Below are positions 8,305 through 16,765 of a DNA stretch of 64,000 nucleotides, one piece after another. Source of the stretch: Chitinophaga vietnamensis. Lineage in GTDB: Bacteria; Bacteroidota; Bacteroidia; Chitinophagales; Chitinophagaceae. The stretch covers positions 372,001-436,000 of the forward strand of contig NZ_CABHMS010000004.1 of NCBI RefSeq assembly GCF_902167635.1, given 5' to 3'. Below the pieces are notes generated by a model. That model worked only from the letters and a program-made list of their open reading frames with translations, was not told the DNA's origin and ran no database searches. The position numbers and the translations under genes were made by a program. Every line of letters starts with the position of its first letter. Position 1 is the stretch's first letter.

Positions 8305-10224
8305 TCATTTTTTTGAAAAACTTTCATTTGATTTATTTATTAGTGCAAGCCGTTTGACCACGCTGATGATTGTTTTTTTATCATAACCATATAACTCATG
8401 AAGTTCTTGCTGGGTACCTTGTACAGCGAACGTATCCGGCAGCCCCAGTCGCTTTACGGTAACATGGTAACCCTGCTCCGCTATAAACGCTATCACCGCA
8501 CTTCCCACACCTCCCGTGATACAACCATCTTCGATAGTGATCACTTTGGAAAACTGTCGGCATACCTCATGTAGTAATGCTTCATCCAGTGGCTTAAAGA
8601 ATCGGAGATCATAGTGGGCTACGTTTAGTTCATACTCTTCCAGCTCCTCGCAGGCTTCTTTTACATATTGTCCTACCGGGCCAAGGGAAAGAATAGCGAT
8701 ATCCTTACCGGCTCTGATCTTTCTTCCTCTTCCTATTTTCAGTTTTCTGAAATCTGAAGATACAGGCGTTGATGCTCCCTGCCCCTTGGGATAACGAATG
8801 GCAAATGGTCCGTTTCCCTTGCTGGCCTGCGCTGTAAAGAGAAGATTCCTGAAGTCTTCCAGGTCCATGGGGGATGCACCGATGATGTCAGGTATACATC
8901 TTAGAAAGGCAATATCAAATGCGCCGTGATGTGTGGGCCCATCCTGGCCTACGACACCCGCCCGGTCAATACACAATATGACGTTCAACTTTTGCAGCGC
9001 TACGTCGTGAATGATCTGGTCATAGGCACGTTGTAAAAAAGTGGAGTATATTGTGCAAAAAGGTATCATTCCATCAGCAAGACCAGCCGAAAAAGTAACT
9101 GCATGTTGCTCGGTAATGCCCACGTCAAAAACACGTTCAGGCATTTCTTTCTTCATCCTGCTTAGCGCGCTGCCCGACAACATCGCAGGCGTTACCGCCA
9201 TAATCCTTGCGTTTCTTTTTGCCAGTTCAATTAAGGTATCACCGAATACTGCCTGGAAAGTGATAGCCTTATTTGCAACTCTCTCCGCATCCAGTGTGGC
9301 GCCGGTAAATTTGTCGAATTTTTTTGGCGCATGCCATTTCTCCTTGTCGGTCATAGCTGGCGCAAAACCTTTTCCTTTGGTCGTTACACAATGCAATAGT
9401 TTAGGTCCGGGTATATGCTTCAGTTTTTCCAATACATGGATCAGCTTTTTAAGATCATGGCCGTCAACAGGGCCAAAATAACGGATATTCAGCGCTTCGA
9501 AAAGATTACTGTAGCGCAACAGTCCTCCCTTCATGATTTTCCGGAGCTTCCGTACCACATCCACAGGCCATTTGTCTGGCTGCCCGGGATGTGATAACAA
9601 CTTCTTAATATGCGACTTTAACACATTATAATGCTTACCGGTAGTGAGTTCCGTAAGGTAGTTCTGTAAAGCACCGGTATTGGCATCGATCGACATATTA
9701 TTATCGTTCAGTATTACCAACATGTTTGGCTGTTCATAACCGGCATTATTCAATGCCTCAAACGCCAGCCCTGCCGTCATAGCCCCGTCACCGATTACAG
9801 CAATATGCTGGCGTGTATTTTCACCGCTGTATCTGGCTGCACAGGCCATGCCCAATATGGCCGAAATAGATGTGGAAGAATGACCAGTTCTTAAGGCATC
9901 GAATTCACTCTCTTCCCTGCTTGGGAAACCGCTGATACCACCCAGTAATCTGTTGGAATAAAACCTGTTCTTCCTCCCCGTCAGTAATTTATGCGGATAC
10001 GCCTGGTGACCAACATCCCAGACAAGTTTGTCTTCCGGCGTATTAAATACGTAATGCAGTGCCACCGTAAGTTCAACAACCCCGAGGCTGGAACTGAAAT
10101 GTCCTCCATTTGAGGCAACATGATCAATTAAATAAGACCTCAGTTCCTCGCAAAGGCCATCCAGAGATGAAATGGGTAGACTCCGCAGATCATCTGGTGT
10201 ATCAATATTATATTTTCCGGGCAT
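8305..10224 (-). CDS. dxs: 1-deoxy-D-xylulose-5-phosphate synthase
   Basis: First enzyme of the MEP isoprenoid pathway: it condenses pyruvate and glyceraldehyde-3-phosphate with thiamine diphosphate and Mg2+. The 639-residue length is normal. Key motifs are HSSTSISAILGMA, the ThDP-binding GDGAMTAGLAFEALNNAG (about 150-170), TTKGKGFAPA, the catalytic-Glu segment DVGITEQHAVTFSAGLA (about 370) and the transketolase segment RAGVVGQDGPTHHG. The usual partner genes (ispA, xseB) are absent. The gene is divergent from the MocR regulator and convergent with the ATPase gene. The start at 10224 (MPGKYNIDTPDDL) fits the family N-terminus. Confidence 0.95.
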   Translation of the reverse strand: MPGKYNIDTPDDLRSLPISSLDGLCEELRSYLIDHVASNGGHFSSSLGVVELTVALHYVFNTPEDKLVWDVGHQAYPHKLLTGRKNRFYSNRLLGGISGFPSREESEFDALRTGHSSTSISAILGMACAARYSGENTRQHIAVIGDGAMTAGLAFEALNNAGYEQPNMLVILNDNNMSIDANTGALQNYLTELTTGKHYNVLKSHIKKLLSHPGQPDKWPVDVVRKLRKIMKGGLLRYSNLFEALNIRYFGPVDGHDLKKLIHVLEKLKHIPGPKLLHCVTTKGKGFAPAMTDKEKWHAPKKFDKFTGATLDAERVANKAITFQAVFGDTLIELAKRNARIMAVTPAMLSGSALSRMKKEMPERVFDVGITEQHAVTFSAGLADGMIPFCTIYSTFLQRAYDQIIHDVALQKLNVILCIDRAGVVGQDGPTHHGAFDIAFLRCIPDIIGASPMDLEDFRNLLFTAQASKGNGPFAIRYPKGQGASTPVSSDFRKLKIGRGRKIRAGKDIAILSLGPVGQYVKEACEELEEYELNVAHYDLRFFKPLDEALLHEVCRQFSKVITIEDGCITGGVGSAVIAFIAEQGYHVTVKRLGLPDTFAVQGTQQELHELYGYDKKTIISVVKRLALINKSNESFSKK

Positions 10225-10267
10225 CCAGCTTTCTTTCCGGCAAATTTAAATCGCTTACATTTACAAT

Positions 10268-10320
10268 ACAGATACAGAGTATGTATAAATTACCAGTACA
10301 GATATGAAGGTGTATAAATT
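10268..10320. promoter_or_regulatory. Direct repeat overlapping the MocR start, putative autoregulatory operator
   Basis: Two imperfect direct repeats, 10268-10291 and 10298-10320, share ACAGATA at the left and GTATAAATT at the right, with start points 30 bp apart. The second copy runs over the ATG of the MocR gene. MocR-type regulators commonly bind direct repeats near their own promoter, so this is a candidate operator. Confidence 0.4.
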
Positions 10321-11710
10321 CGAGGCCTTTACCAACGCTATTGAAAAAAACATACGTGAGGGCGTTTTCAAACCCGGGCATAAACTACCATCTGTCCGTG
10401 ATCTGAAAGAGCAATATCAAACAAGCATCAGCACTATACAGCATGGATATGAGCATCTGGTAGCCAGCGGATTGGTGGAGAGCATACCCAAATCGGGGTA
10501 TTATGTCAGTAACAGACCCAACTTGCCGAATCAGCAGGAGAAGGCCAAACACCGGCCGGTAGCCAGGGACGCTATTTTCAAACATCATCTTGGACTTACG
10601 ACCTCGCTGAAAGCAGGACGCAAATTCTCAGAGTTTAATGTAGCGGCTCCCGGCGATCTGTTAATACCTCAAAAATTACTGCTCCGTACCATGCAACAGG
10701 TGATCAGAGAGCAAGGCGCCGCTTTGCTACGATACTACCATTCAAATGGATCAACGGAATTAAAAGAGAATATTTTAAAAAAAGCAGCTATTCACCAAAC
10801 CATTATCAATCCCGATGAACTGCTTATTACAGATGGCGCATTACAGGCACTACACATCGCTTTAGCTGCAGTATGTAATGCGGGCGACGTGATAGCTGTT
10901 GAAAGTCCTTGTGTATTTTCCGTGCTGGAAGTGATAAGAGTCCTCCGTCTCAGAGTTATCGAAGTTCCGGTTGATCCCTATACCGGATTTGATGTTGACT
11001 TCCTGAGAAAGGCCTGCCGTAACAATGCTATTAAAGCCGTCATCGTAACGCCCAATTTCCATAATCCTACCGGGATACTATTGACCGATGAGCAAAAGCT
11101 GGCACTGCTATCTGTTGCACATCAATATAATGTTGCGCTGATCGAGAATGATGTTTATGGAGATCTGAACTTCCACGGCCACCGGCCTTCCATCATAAAA
11201 AGATTTGATGATAGCGGGCTGGTGTTATCTTACTCGTCTTATGCAAAAACACTGGCACCGGGCATAAGGGTTGGCTGGCTGGCAGCAGGGAAATTTATGC
11301 AACGCGCAGAGCAGATCAAGTTTGCATTGGGCAGTACCGTCTCGCCGTTGTACCAGGAAACTGTCAATCGCTTGTTAGCCGGCAACAGTTATGACCGCCA
11401 TCTCCGTTCATTCAGAATGCAGCTGGCAAAGAATGCACACTTTGCCATTAATTTGTTATCCGCTCATTTTCCGGAAAAGACTGCTATCCTCAGACCTTCT
11501 GGCGGATACAATATCTGGGTGAAGATGCCAGATGATACAGATATGGCTCACTTCTATGATCAATGCGAAAAAATCGGAGTAAGGTTTACGCCAGGTTACA
11601 CCTTCTCGTTTTCAGGAGCCTTCGATAAACATTTCAGGATAGTCTTTGCGGATAAATTTTCTCCCAAAAGGATAGAGGCCATCCGGCTGGCCGGACGGCG
11701 GGCGCGATAA
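10304..11710 (+). CDS. PLP-dependent MocR/PdxR-type GntR family regulator
   Basis: A 468-residue fusion of a winged-helix GntR domain (about 1-75; FKPGHKLPSVRDLKEQYQTS, then a recognition helix ending in SGYYVSNRP) and a fold-type I aminotransferase domain (about 110-465). In the latter, DGALQALHIAL, NFHNPTG, the NDVYGDL aspartate and the Schiff-base lysine K315 in SYSSYAKTLAPG are all present, as is GIRVGW. Such proteins sense PLP or an amino-acid adduct and control nearby genes. GNAT and MFS genes follow on the same strand and are the natural candidate targets. It is divergent from dxs. Confidence 0.9.
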   Translation: MKVYKFEAFTNAIEKNIREGVFKPGHKLPSVRDLKEQYQTSISTIQHGYEHLVASGLVESIPKSGYYVSNRPNLPNQQEKAKHRPVARDAIFKHHLGLTTSLKAGRKFSEFNVAAPGDLLIPQKLLLRTMQQVIREQGAALLRYYHSNGSTELKENILKKAAIHQTIINPDELLITDGALQALHIALAAVCNAGDVIAVESPCVFSVLEVIRVLRLRVIEVPVDPYTGFDVDFLRKACRNNAIKAVIVTPNFHNPTGILLTDEQKLALLSVAHQYNVALIENDVYGDLNFHGHRPSIIKRFDDSGLVLSYSSYAKTLAPGIRVGWLAAGKFMQRAEQIKFALGSTVSPLYQETVNRLLAGNSYDRHLRSFRMQLAKNAHFAINLLSAHFPEKTAILRPSGGYNIWVKMPDDTDMAHFYDQCEKIGVRFTPGYTFSFSGAFDKHFRIVFADKFSPKRIEAIRLAGRRAR

Positions 11711-11796
11711 CATCTGTACTGCTTATAATTTCAAATTGTGTACAGCCTGTGATTCGGGGAAGCATGATAGATTTGCCTGTATAATTACGACAGGAT

Positions 11797-12321
11797 ATGA
11801 ACATCATCACGAAATTTACAGTGGTTACAAAACAGGGAATGGAAGCGCTTTTGTTGCTAACAAAAGAACTGGCCACAGAGAAGTATTCAACCCTCCTCAA
11901 ACAAAAAATATTAGACAACTATATCTTCAGAAACTTTAATGAACAGGCCCTGGTTGCTGAAGTTAACAGTATATCCAATCAGTGGCTGATAGTGTATGTT
12001 GATGACCAACCTGCAGGATATGCATGTATCACGTCTAAGGGTAAACGGCCAGCGCCCCTGGAAGGCAGGCGGGCTGTCCGCATCATGGATTTCGGTGTGT
12101 TAAAAAAATATCCGGCGCCTGCTGTTAAAGATGCGCTGCTCGAAAAATGCCTTGCCGTTTGTAAATCATATGATAGTGTATGGATAACTGAATATGCTGA
12201 TAATCCCCTGATTGAGCTTTTTGAAAACAAAGGATTCGCCAGGCAACATACAACCGGCCAACTGGATGAATTACCATTAGCCGCGGTGTGTTTGATCTCA
12301 CAAAAGTTATTAGTGCCTTGA
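11797..12321 (+). CDS. GNAT-like N-acetyltransferase
   Basis: A 174-residue protein with a GNAT-like pattern: an N-terminal helical half, then a strand carrying VYVDDQPAGYACI (about 66-78), a second strand RIMDFGVLKKYPAPAVKDALLEKCLAVCK that takes the place of the acetyl-CoA loop and helix, and a C-terminal VWITEYADNPLIELFENKGFAR of the usual NxxAxxxYxkxGF type. The canonical RxxGxG/A loop is degenerate, so CoA binding is uncertain. It lies 86 bp after the MocR gene and 16 bp before an MFS gene, so the three probably form one unit for resistance or export of a small amine (inference). Confidence 0.65.
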   Translation: MNIITKFTVVTKQGMEALLLLTKELATEKYSTLLKQKILDNYIFRNFNEQALVAEVNSISNQWLIVYVDDQPAGYACITSKGKRPAPLEGRRAVRIMDFGVLKKYPAPAVKDALLEKCLAVCKSYDSVWITEYADNPLIELFENKGFARQHTTGQLDELPLAAVCLISQKLLVP

Positions 12322-12337
12322 TCATCGCTCAACAGAA

Positions 12338-13555
12338 ATGCAAATGGAATTGAGTAATGAAATCACAGCCGTCAGGGGGGATAACGTTAAACAGCGCAAA
12401 ACCTCTATGTTGCCCGTATTGGTTATTTCGCTGGCTACTTTTGTCATATTTTTTCAGGGATTGATGGTGGCCCCTTTGCTGCCTATGTTATCGGGATATT
12501 TCAAGACAACGGTCAGGCATGCAAGTTTTATAGAACCTTCCTACCTGCTGGGTTATGGCCTTTTTACACTGTTCTACGCTCCTTTAAGCGACAGGCTGGG
12601 AAGATTTAAGGTCATCATTTTATCCTTGCTGTTGTTTACCATGCTAACGCTAGCCACTACAATTGTTGATGACATCAACCAGATGATCCTCTTACGGTTG
12701 CTTACAGGAATGGGTGCAGCCGGTGTAGCGCCAACCACTATTAGCTGGATCAGCGATACCTATCCTTACGAACGAAGAGGACATGCACTCGGCATTTTCT
12801 TTGGCTGCATGGCAGGCGGTACCGCCCTTGGTTCCAGCGTTGGGGCGCTGTCTTCTTCATTGATTGGCTGGAGATGGCTATTTGTGGGCGTTGCAGCAGC
12901 CGGTTTGGTTATTTCGCTCATGATCATCGTATGGAGACATTGGTTATTTGATACAGCGGAGAAGGTTATCAATAATCAGAAGGATATCCTGGCAACCTTC
13001 CGCACTATCCTCTCGCAAAAACGGGCCAGGTGGGGTTATAGTTATGTAATGTTCAACGGTATGTTTCACAGCGGGGTCTTCGCGTGGTTGGGATACTTTT
13101 TCTATAAAAATTATGGATTGAATGAAATGCAGATTGGTCTGGCTTTACTCGGCTATGGCATTCCCGGGCTATTGCTGGGGCCTTTTCTGGGAAAACTGGC
13201 AGACCGCTATGGCAGGAGTAAAATCATACCATTGGGCATTTTCGTTGGGTCGTTAGCGGTGCTGCTGCTTAGTCAGCGATTCAGCCTGGCGGCTTCGTGC
13301 TTGCTGGTTACTCTTTTATCACTGGGCTTTGATCTTTCGCATCCGTTGTTTGCAGCGATCATTACCACTTATAGTGCCAACAAGGGCGCTGCAACGGGGC
13401 TCTTTGCCTTTTTCCTGTTTCTTGGATACGGACTTGGCAGTTTAGTATTGAGCCTGATCGTCAACATCGGACTGGAAAAAGCCTTTCAGTTATATGGCAT
13501 GTGCGCACTTATTGCGGGCGCAGTAGCAGTGTTTGTTTTCAGAAAAGAAAGGTAA
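12338..13555 (+). CDS. MFS transporter
   Basis: A 405-residue 12-TM major facilitator. The motif-A sequence PLSDRLGRFKVI sits in the TM2-TM3 loop (about 80-91) and is repeated in the second half as GKLADRYGRSKIIP. The RxxxG stretch LRLLTGMGAAGVAPTT marks TM4, and GxxxG-rich TM5 (FFGCMAGGTALGSSVGAL) resembles drug:H+ antiporters (YnfM/AraJ-like). There is a 16-bp gap from the GNAT gene, suggesting co-transcription. The substrate is unknown; drug or metabolite efflux is the common role of this group. Confidence 0.85.
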   Translation: MQMELSNEITAVRGDNVKQRKTSMLPVLVISLATFVIFFQGLMVAPLLPMLSGYFKTTVRHASFIEPSYLLGYGLFTLFYAPLSDRLGRFKVIILSLLLFTMLTLATTIVDDINQMILLRLLTGMGAAGVAPTTISWISDTYPYERRGHALGIFFGCMAGGTALGSSVGALSSSLIGWRWLFVGVAAAGLVISLMIIVWRHWLFDTAEKVINNQKDILATFRTILSQKRARWGYSYVMFNGMFHSGVFAWLGYFFYKNYGLNEMQIGLALLGYGIPGLLLGPFLGKLADRYGRSKIIPLGIFVGSLAVLLLSQRFSLAASCLLVTLLSLGFDLSHPLFAAIITTYSANKGAATGLFAFFLFLGYGLGSLVLSLIVNIGLEKAFQLYGMCALIAGAVAVFVFRKER

Positions 13556-13575
13556 ATATTTGACTCCAAAAACAG

Positions 13576-13606
13576 ACCTCGTAACCAACGCGAGGTTTGA
13601 AACTTT
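13576..13606 (+). terminator. Possible weak terminator after the MFS gene
   Basis: ACCTCG (13576-13581) pairs with CGAGGT (13591-13596) across a 9-nt loop, followed a few bases later by a short T run. It is 20 bp after the MFS stop. The stem is short and the T run is interrupted. Nothing else is recognisable in 13556-13704. Confidence 0.3.
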
Positions 13607-13704
13607 TAGCTTAGGAGTGGCTACCACCAAGGTGTTAATCATTTGGGTGTTTCAGTGCGTAATGACAGTATTAACTTTTAATCGAATCACCATCTGCCAC
13701 CGCT

Positions 13705-14121
13705 TTACTCAGCATTTCCACAAAAGGCAGTGCCTTGCAACATATTTTGATTTCTGAAGCGACCCTGCCAGTTTTTGGACACAATATGCTTGGCCAGTAT
13801 ACCGTGTACCGTGGAAATGTTTTCTCTGTCAGGAATATGATCTTTCGCAAATTGGTAGGCAAGATATAGGTCATCGATTTTTCTGGTATAATCTGGCGGG
13901 AATTCAATACCAAACCTTTTATGTTTTATATAAGAATCTAATTCAATGGGTTCTCCCTCGATCTTGCTGGAATAAACAGATGCAACGGAAGTGTAGAAAC
14001 TAAAGTCTGCTGTTGATAATTCAGCATCTTCCAATTTTGAGAAAGCCGCCGATAGTTTCTTTGCATCAACTTTATTACTAAAGCTTTCCAGCAAATCATC
14101 TTGAAGCGGGTAGGTCCTCAT
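13705..14121 (-). pseudogene. Fic family protein remnant, truncated before the catalytic core
   Basis: The 138-residue frame has a Fic-protein N-terminus: SSKIEGEPIELDSYI matches the conserved SxxIEG segment (the inhibitory or dimer helix region). It then reaches the flap region NWQGRFRNQNM, where intact proteins continue to the HPFxxGNGR AMPylation motif. That motif is absent here: the frame ends 11 residues after NQNM. A +1 frame over the last 70 bp would read KALPFVEMLSKAV, which resembles the PF-containing C-terminal helix of Fic proteins, so an internal deletion plus frameshift is plausible (inference). It lies on the host side of the ICE left end. Confidence 0.6.
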
Positions 14122-14151
14122 AAACAGAAATATAACGATTCTTCAACAAAC

Positions 14152-14178
14152 AAAAAAGGCACCGCTCCCGCGATGCCT
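14152..14178 (-). terminator. Terminator, probably the original tRNA-Leu terminator displaced by the ICE
   Basis: On the minus strand a 9-bp stem (14178-14170 with 14165-14157, one T-G pair) with a GGGA loop is followed by six T. It sits 31 bp beyond the 18-bp tRNA-Leu 3'-end copy at 14209, in the orientation expected for a terminator of that tRNA before the ICE inserted. A perfect 7-bp inverted repeat (TCAGAAC/GTTCTGA, 14188-14205) lies between them. Confidence 0.65.
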
Positions 14179-14208
14179 CTAATTTCTTCAGAACGCCAGT
14201 TCTGATAA

Positions 14209-14226
14209 GTACCCCAGATGGGAGTT
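14209..14226. other. Left attachment site core of the ICE
   Basis: GTACCCCAGATGGGAGTT is identical to 46697-46714, the 3' end of tRNA-Leu plus one base. The match stops at the next base on both sides. No other part of the tRNA is present here, so this is a displaced 3' end, as expected at the far end of an element integrated in a tRNA gene. Confidence 0.75.
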
Positions 14227-14359
14227 CATTTGAACCACTTTTCCATGTGGCTGATTTTGTTTTGCAGCTTTATGAAGAGAAGAATATTCTATAGCAGTTT
14301 TCATGTAGAGCGAGAATATATATGCGTCCAGTTATATATACTATCGTAGGCGGCTAAGT

Positions 14360-15184
14360 ATGACGAAGAAGAATCTTTCTGTGTCGGAAGCCAAACGAAA
14401 TATCATCCGTATCGGAATTGAGAAATTATTGAACAGCATCGACCTGCCGGAAACAAATTTGTTTCACTGGGATGTCTCCCAGCACGGCAGTCCGCAGGAC
14501 GCAGCGCATTTACTTCGTGAGAGGTGGAGGCTGCCGAAAGGAAAAGTTGATAACCTTACTAAAGTAATAGAGGATAACGGTATTATCATTGTTCCTTTTG
14601 ATTTTGGTGGAGATAAAATCGACGGTATCAGCCAGTATACCGAGAAAAACCATCCACTTATTTTTGTCAACAACAAATTAAGCCCTGACCGTTACCGGCT
14701 CACAATAGCCCACGAACTCGGGCATCTTATCCTGCATTTTAGAAATCCGATTGCGGAAGATCGTGATGTGGAAGCGGAGGCATTCATGTTTGCCAGCGAG
14801 CTGCTTGTTCCAGCAGATGACTTTAGAAAAAGTTTTGAATATCTGGATTTCAAGGTACTTACCAATTTGAAGTTATATTGGAAAGTATCTATGGCAGCGC
14901 TGGTAATGAAGGCAAAGCACATAGGAAGCATAACGGAAAATCAAGCAAAGTACCTGTCTGCGCAGCCATCGGCTCTGGGATATAAACTGCAGGAACCCCC
15001 TGAACTCAGTCCGCTGAGGGAGTATCCTATGTTGATAAAGGAAATTCTGCAAGTATACAGAGAACAGTTGGGATATACTGCTGAGGAAATGGGCAGTCTT
15101 TTACACCTGCACTATACTGACTTTCAGAATTATTTTAATCTGGATACAGGTAGGCTACGAGTAGTGAGAGGTGCGCATAGTTGA
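14360..15184 (+). CDS. ImmA/IrrE family metallo-endopeptidase
   Basis: A 274-residue zinc protease of the type that cleaves ICE or phage repressors. The motif LTIAHELGHLILHF carries HExxH (about residues 115-119), and the distal Glu is probably in EAEAFMFASELLVP. Many family members have an N-terminal XRE domain; here the protein begins directly with the linker (RERWRLPKGKVDNLTKVIEDNGIIIVPF follows at about 50), and an in-frame stop lies 51 bp upstream of the ATG. It is the first gene inside the ICE left end. A plausible substrate is the XRE regulator at 32768, by analogy with ImmA/ImmR of ICEBs1 (inference). A terminator follows at 15205. Confidence 0.85.
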   Translation: MTKKNLSVSEAKRNIIRIGIEKLLNSIDLPETNLFHWDVSQHGSPQDAAHLLRERWRLPKGKVDNLTKVIEDNGIIIVPFDFGGDKIDGISQYTEKNHPLIFVNNKLSPDRYRLTIAHELGHLILHFRNPIAEDRDVEAEAFMFASELLVPADDFRKSFEYLDFKVLTNLKLYWKVSMAALVMKAKHIGSITENQAKYLSAQPSALGYKLQEPPELSPLREYPMLIKEILQVYREQLGYTAEEMGSLLHLHYTDFQNYFNLDTGRLRVVRGAHS

Positions 15185-15204
15185 TTCTCTGATTTAAGAT
15201 TTTG

Positions 15205-15244
15205 CTGCCGGTCTATCCATATGGATTGACCGGCAGTTTTTTTG
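15205..15244 (+). terminator. Rho-independent terminator after immA-like gene
   Basis: CTGCCGGTC (15205-15213) pairs with GACCGGCAG (15228-15236); an inner ATCCAT/ATGGAT extends the hairpin across a T-T mismatch. Eight T follow. The rest of 15185-15408 is AT-rich with no further gene visible. Confidence 0.8.
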
Positions 15245-15408
15245 TTTTCCGGATAAGAGGGCTTGGTGAGCAGGCGCTCTTTATACGGAAAGGTCTGTTT
15301 TTTATACAGGTATTTAATATTGGGCGAAGGGGCCTTAGATTTCTTTGTAAATAAAAAAGAATATCATTATATTTATCAAGGTTTTAAACCTGCTTTCGTC
15401 CACATTGT

Positions 15409-16761
15409 ATGAACATTAAACCCATATATTTAACCTATACCTGGACCTTCTTCTTTTTCTTCCACAGTTCAGGATATGCGCAGTTGCCGGGAGTTGGTAA
15501 TTTGAACTTACCGGCCACCCCACAGTTTAAGCCGCTTGCACCCATTTCCGTCTTGTCTAATAATGGAAACCAGATCAATGAATCAACGATGCGGATAATG
15601 AATGAAGTTGATCATTTTAAAAGCCGGGAAGATCGGAGGTTACTTGTCGAAGAATGCCTGCGGGATTTCAATGAAGAAAATGAAAGATCGAAAGTACCCG
15701 TCTCCGGAGTATACAGGATTGATTTGGGATACAAAACCGCTTTAAATGAGCTGGAAACAATGGAAACATTACCGGACAGTATGTTTTCTATTACGGATGC
15801 AGTTTATAAAGTAGAAAACGCTTTTTTTGATCAGAAGCTCCCTTACGATAGATTTAAAGCCCTAATACAGTTTCGTGCTGGCCTTTGTAAGAATCTACTT
15901 AGGAAGGAAAAACTTGATAGCACTGATAATTTATCTAAGAACTATGTTATACAGAAATTATTTACAGATACCTTAATATACAATAATTCGGCTACAAGGC
16001 AGCGCAGAAAAATTCCTCCTTTGAAGTATGATTTTGAGGATTATAAAGGAGAAGAGCACTGGGAAAATATGTTTGTGAGTAAATTATTGCTAACGGGAAG
16101 AGGGCAATGCCATTCAATGCCATTAATGTATTTAATGGTTGCAGAAGCGCTTGGGGCCAGCGCGTATCTGTCTTTAGCTCCTGAGCATTCTTATATTCAG
16201 TTTCCCGGACCGAGTGGCAGGAATTTTAACTTTGAGACTACAAGTGGGATATTGGTGTCGAATAGTTGGCTGATGCAGTCTGGCTTTATAAATACGGCAG
16301 CAATAAAACAGGGGACCTATATGAATACGCTGGATAGGAAAAGATTATTGGCGTACATGATCATGGATTTGACACTAGGGTATTTACACAAATATGGATT
16401 TGATAGTTTTGTTGCTGAATCAATCAAAAAAGTTAAGCGAATGGACCCTGACAATCTCAATATGCTTCTGTTGGAGAGTAATTTGCTTACACAGCAAACA
16501 ATGACCATGATTAAAAATGCCGGAAGTCCACCCCCTGATAAACTTCCTCAATACCCAACGTTATACACACAGTATAAGAAGATGCTGGCATCTTATGATA
16601 AGGTTGATGATCTTGGCTTTCAAGCCATGCCGAAAGAAGCATATCAGGCATGGTTGAAATCAGTTAATAAAGAAAGAGAAAAACAACTGAATGGAGAATT
16701 GAAAAGAAGTTTACATCTGCAATTAAATAATAAGTCAATCAAATTGACACCAAAGAATTAA
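15409..16761 (+). CDS. Secreted transglutaminase-like protein, paralogue A
   Basis: A 450-residue protein with a signal peptide (about 1-24, FFFFFHSSGYAQ). No named family is recognised with certainty. The central part has a cysteine-protease/transglutaminase-like pattern: TGRGQCHSMPLMY with Cys234, then LAPEHSYIQF with His260, then FNFETTSG with an acidic or polar third position (about 274-277). The same pattern, with strong similarity around WxNMFVSKLLxT and SGFIxxxAIxxGxYMxTL, occurs in the protein at 18194, so the two are paralogues that flank the genes at 16766 and 17809. The C-terminal third is helical and TPR-like. AT-rich compared with the tra genes. Only 4 bp separate it from the next gene. 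Confidence 0.7.
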   Translation: MNIKPIYLTYTWTFFFFFHSSGYAQLPGVGNLNLPATPQFKPLAPISVLSNNGNQINESTMRIMNEVDHFKSREDRRLLVEECLRDFNEENERSKVPVSGVYRIDLGYKTALNELETMETLPDSMFSITDAVYKVENAFFDQKLPYDRFKALIQFRAGLCKNLLRKEKLDSTDNLSKNYVIQKLFTDTLIYNNSATRQRRKIPPLKYDFEDYKGEEHWENMFVSKLLLTGRGQCHSMPLMYLMVAEALGASAYLSLAPEHSYIQFPGPSGRNFNFETTSGILVSNSWLMQSGFINTAAIKQGTYMNTLDRKRLLAYMIMDLTLGYLHKYGFDSFVAESIKKVKRMDPDNLNMLLLESNLLTQQTMTMIKNAGSPPPDKLPQYPTLYTQYKKMLASYDKVDDLGFQAMPKEAYQAWLKSVNKEREKQLNGELKRSLHLQLNNKSIKLTPKN

Positions 16762-16765
16762 ATGT

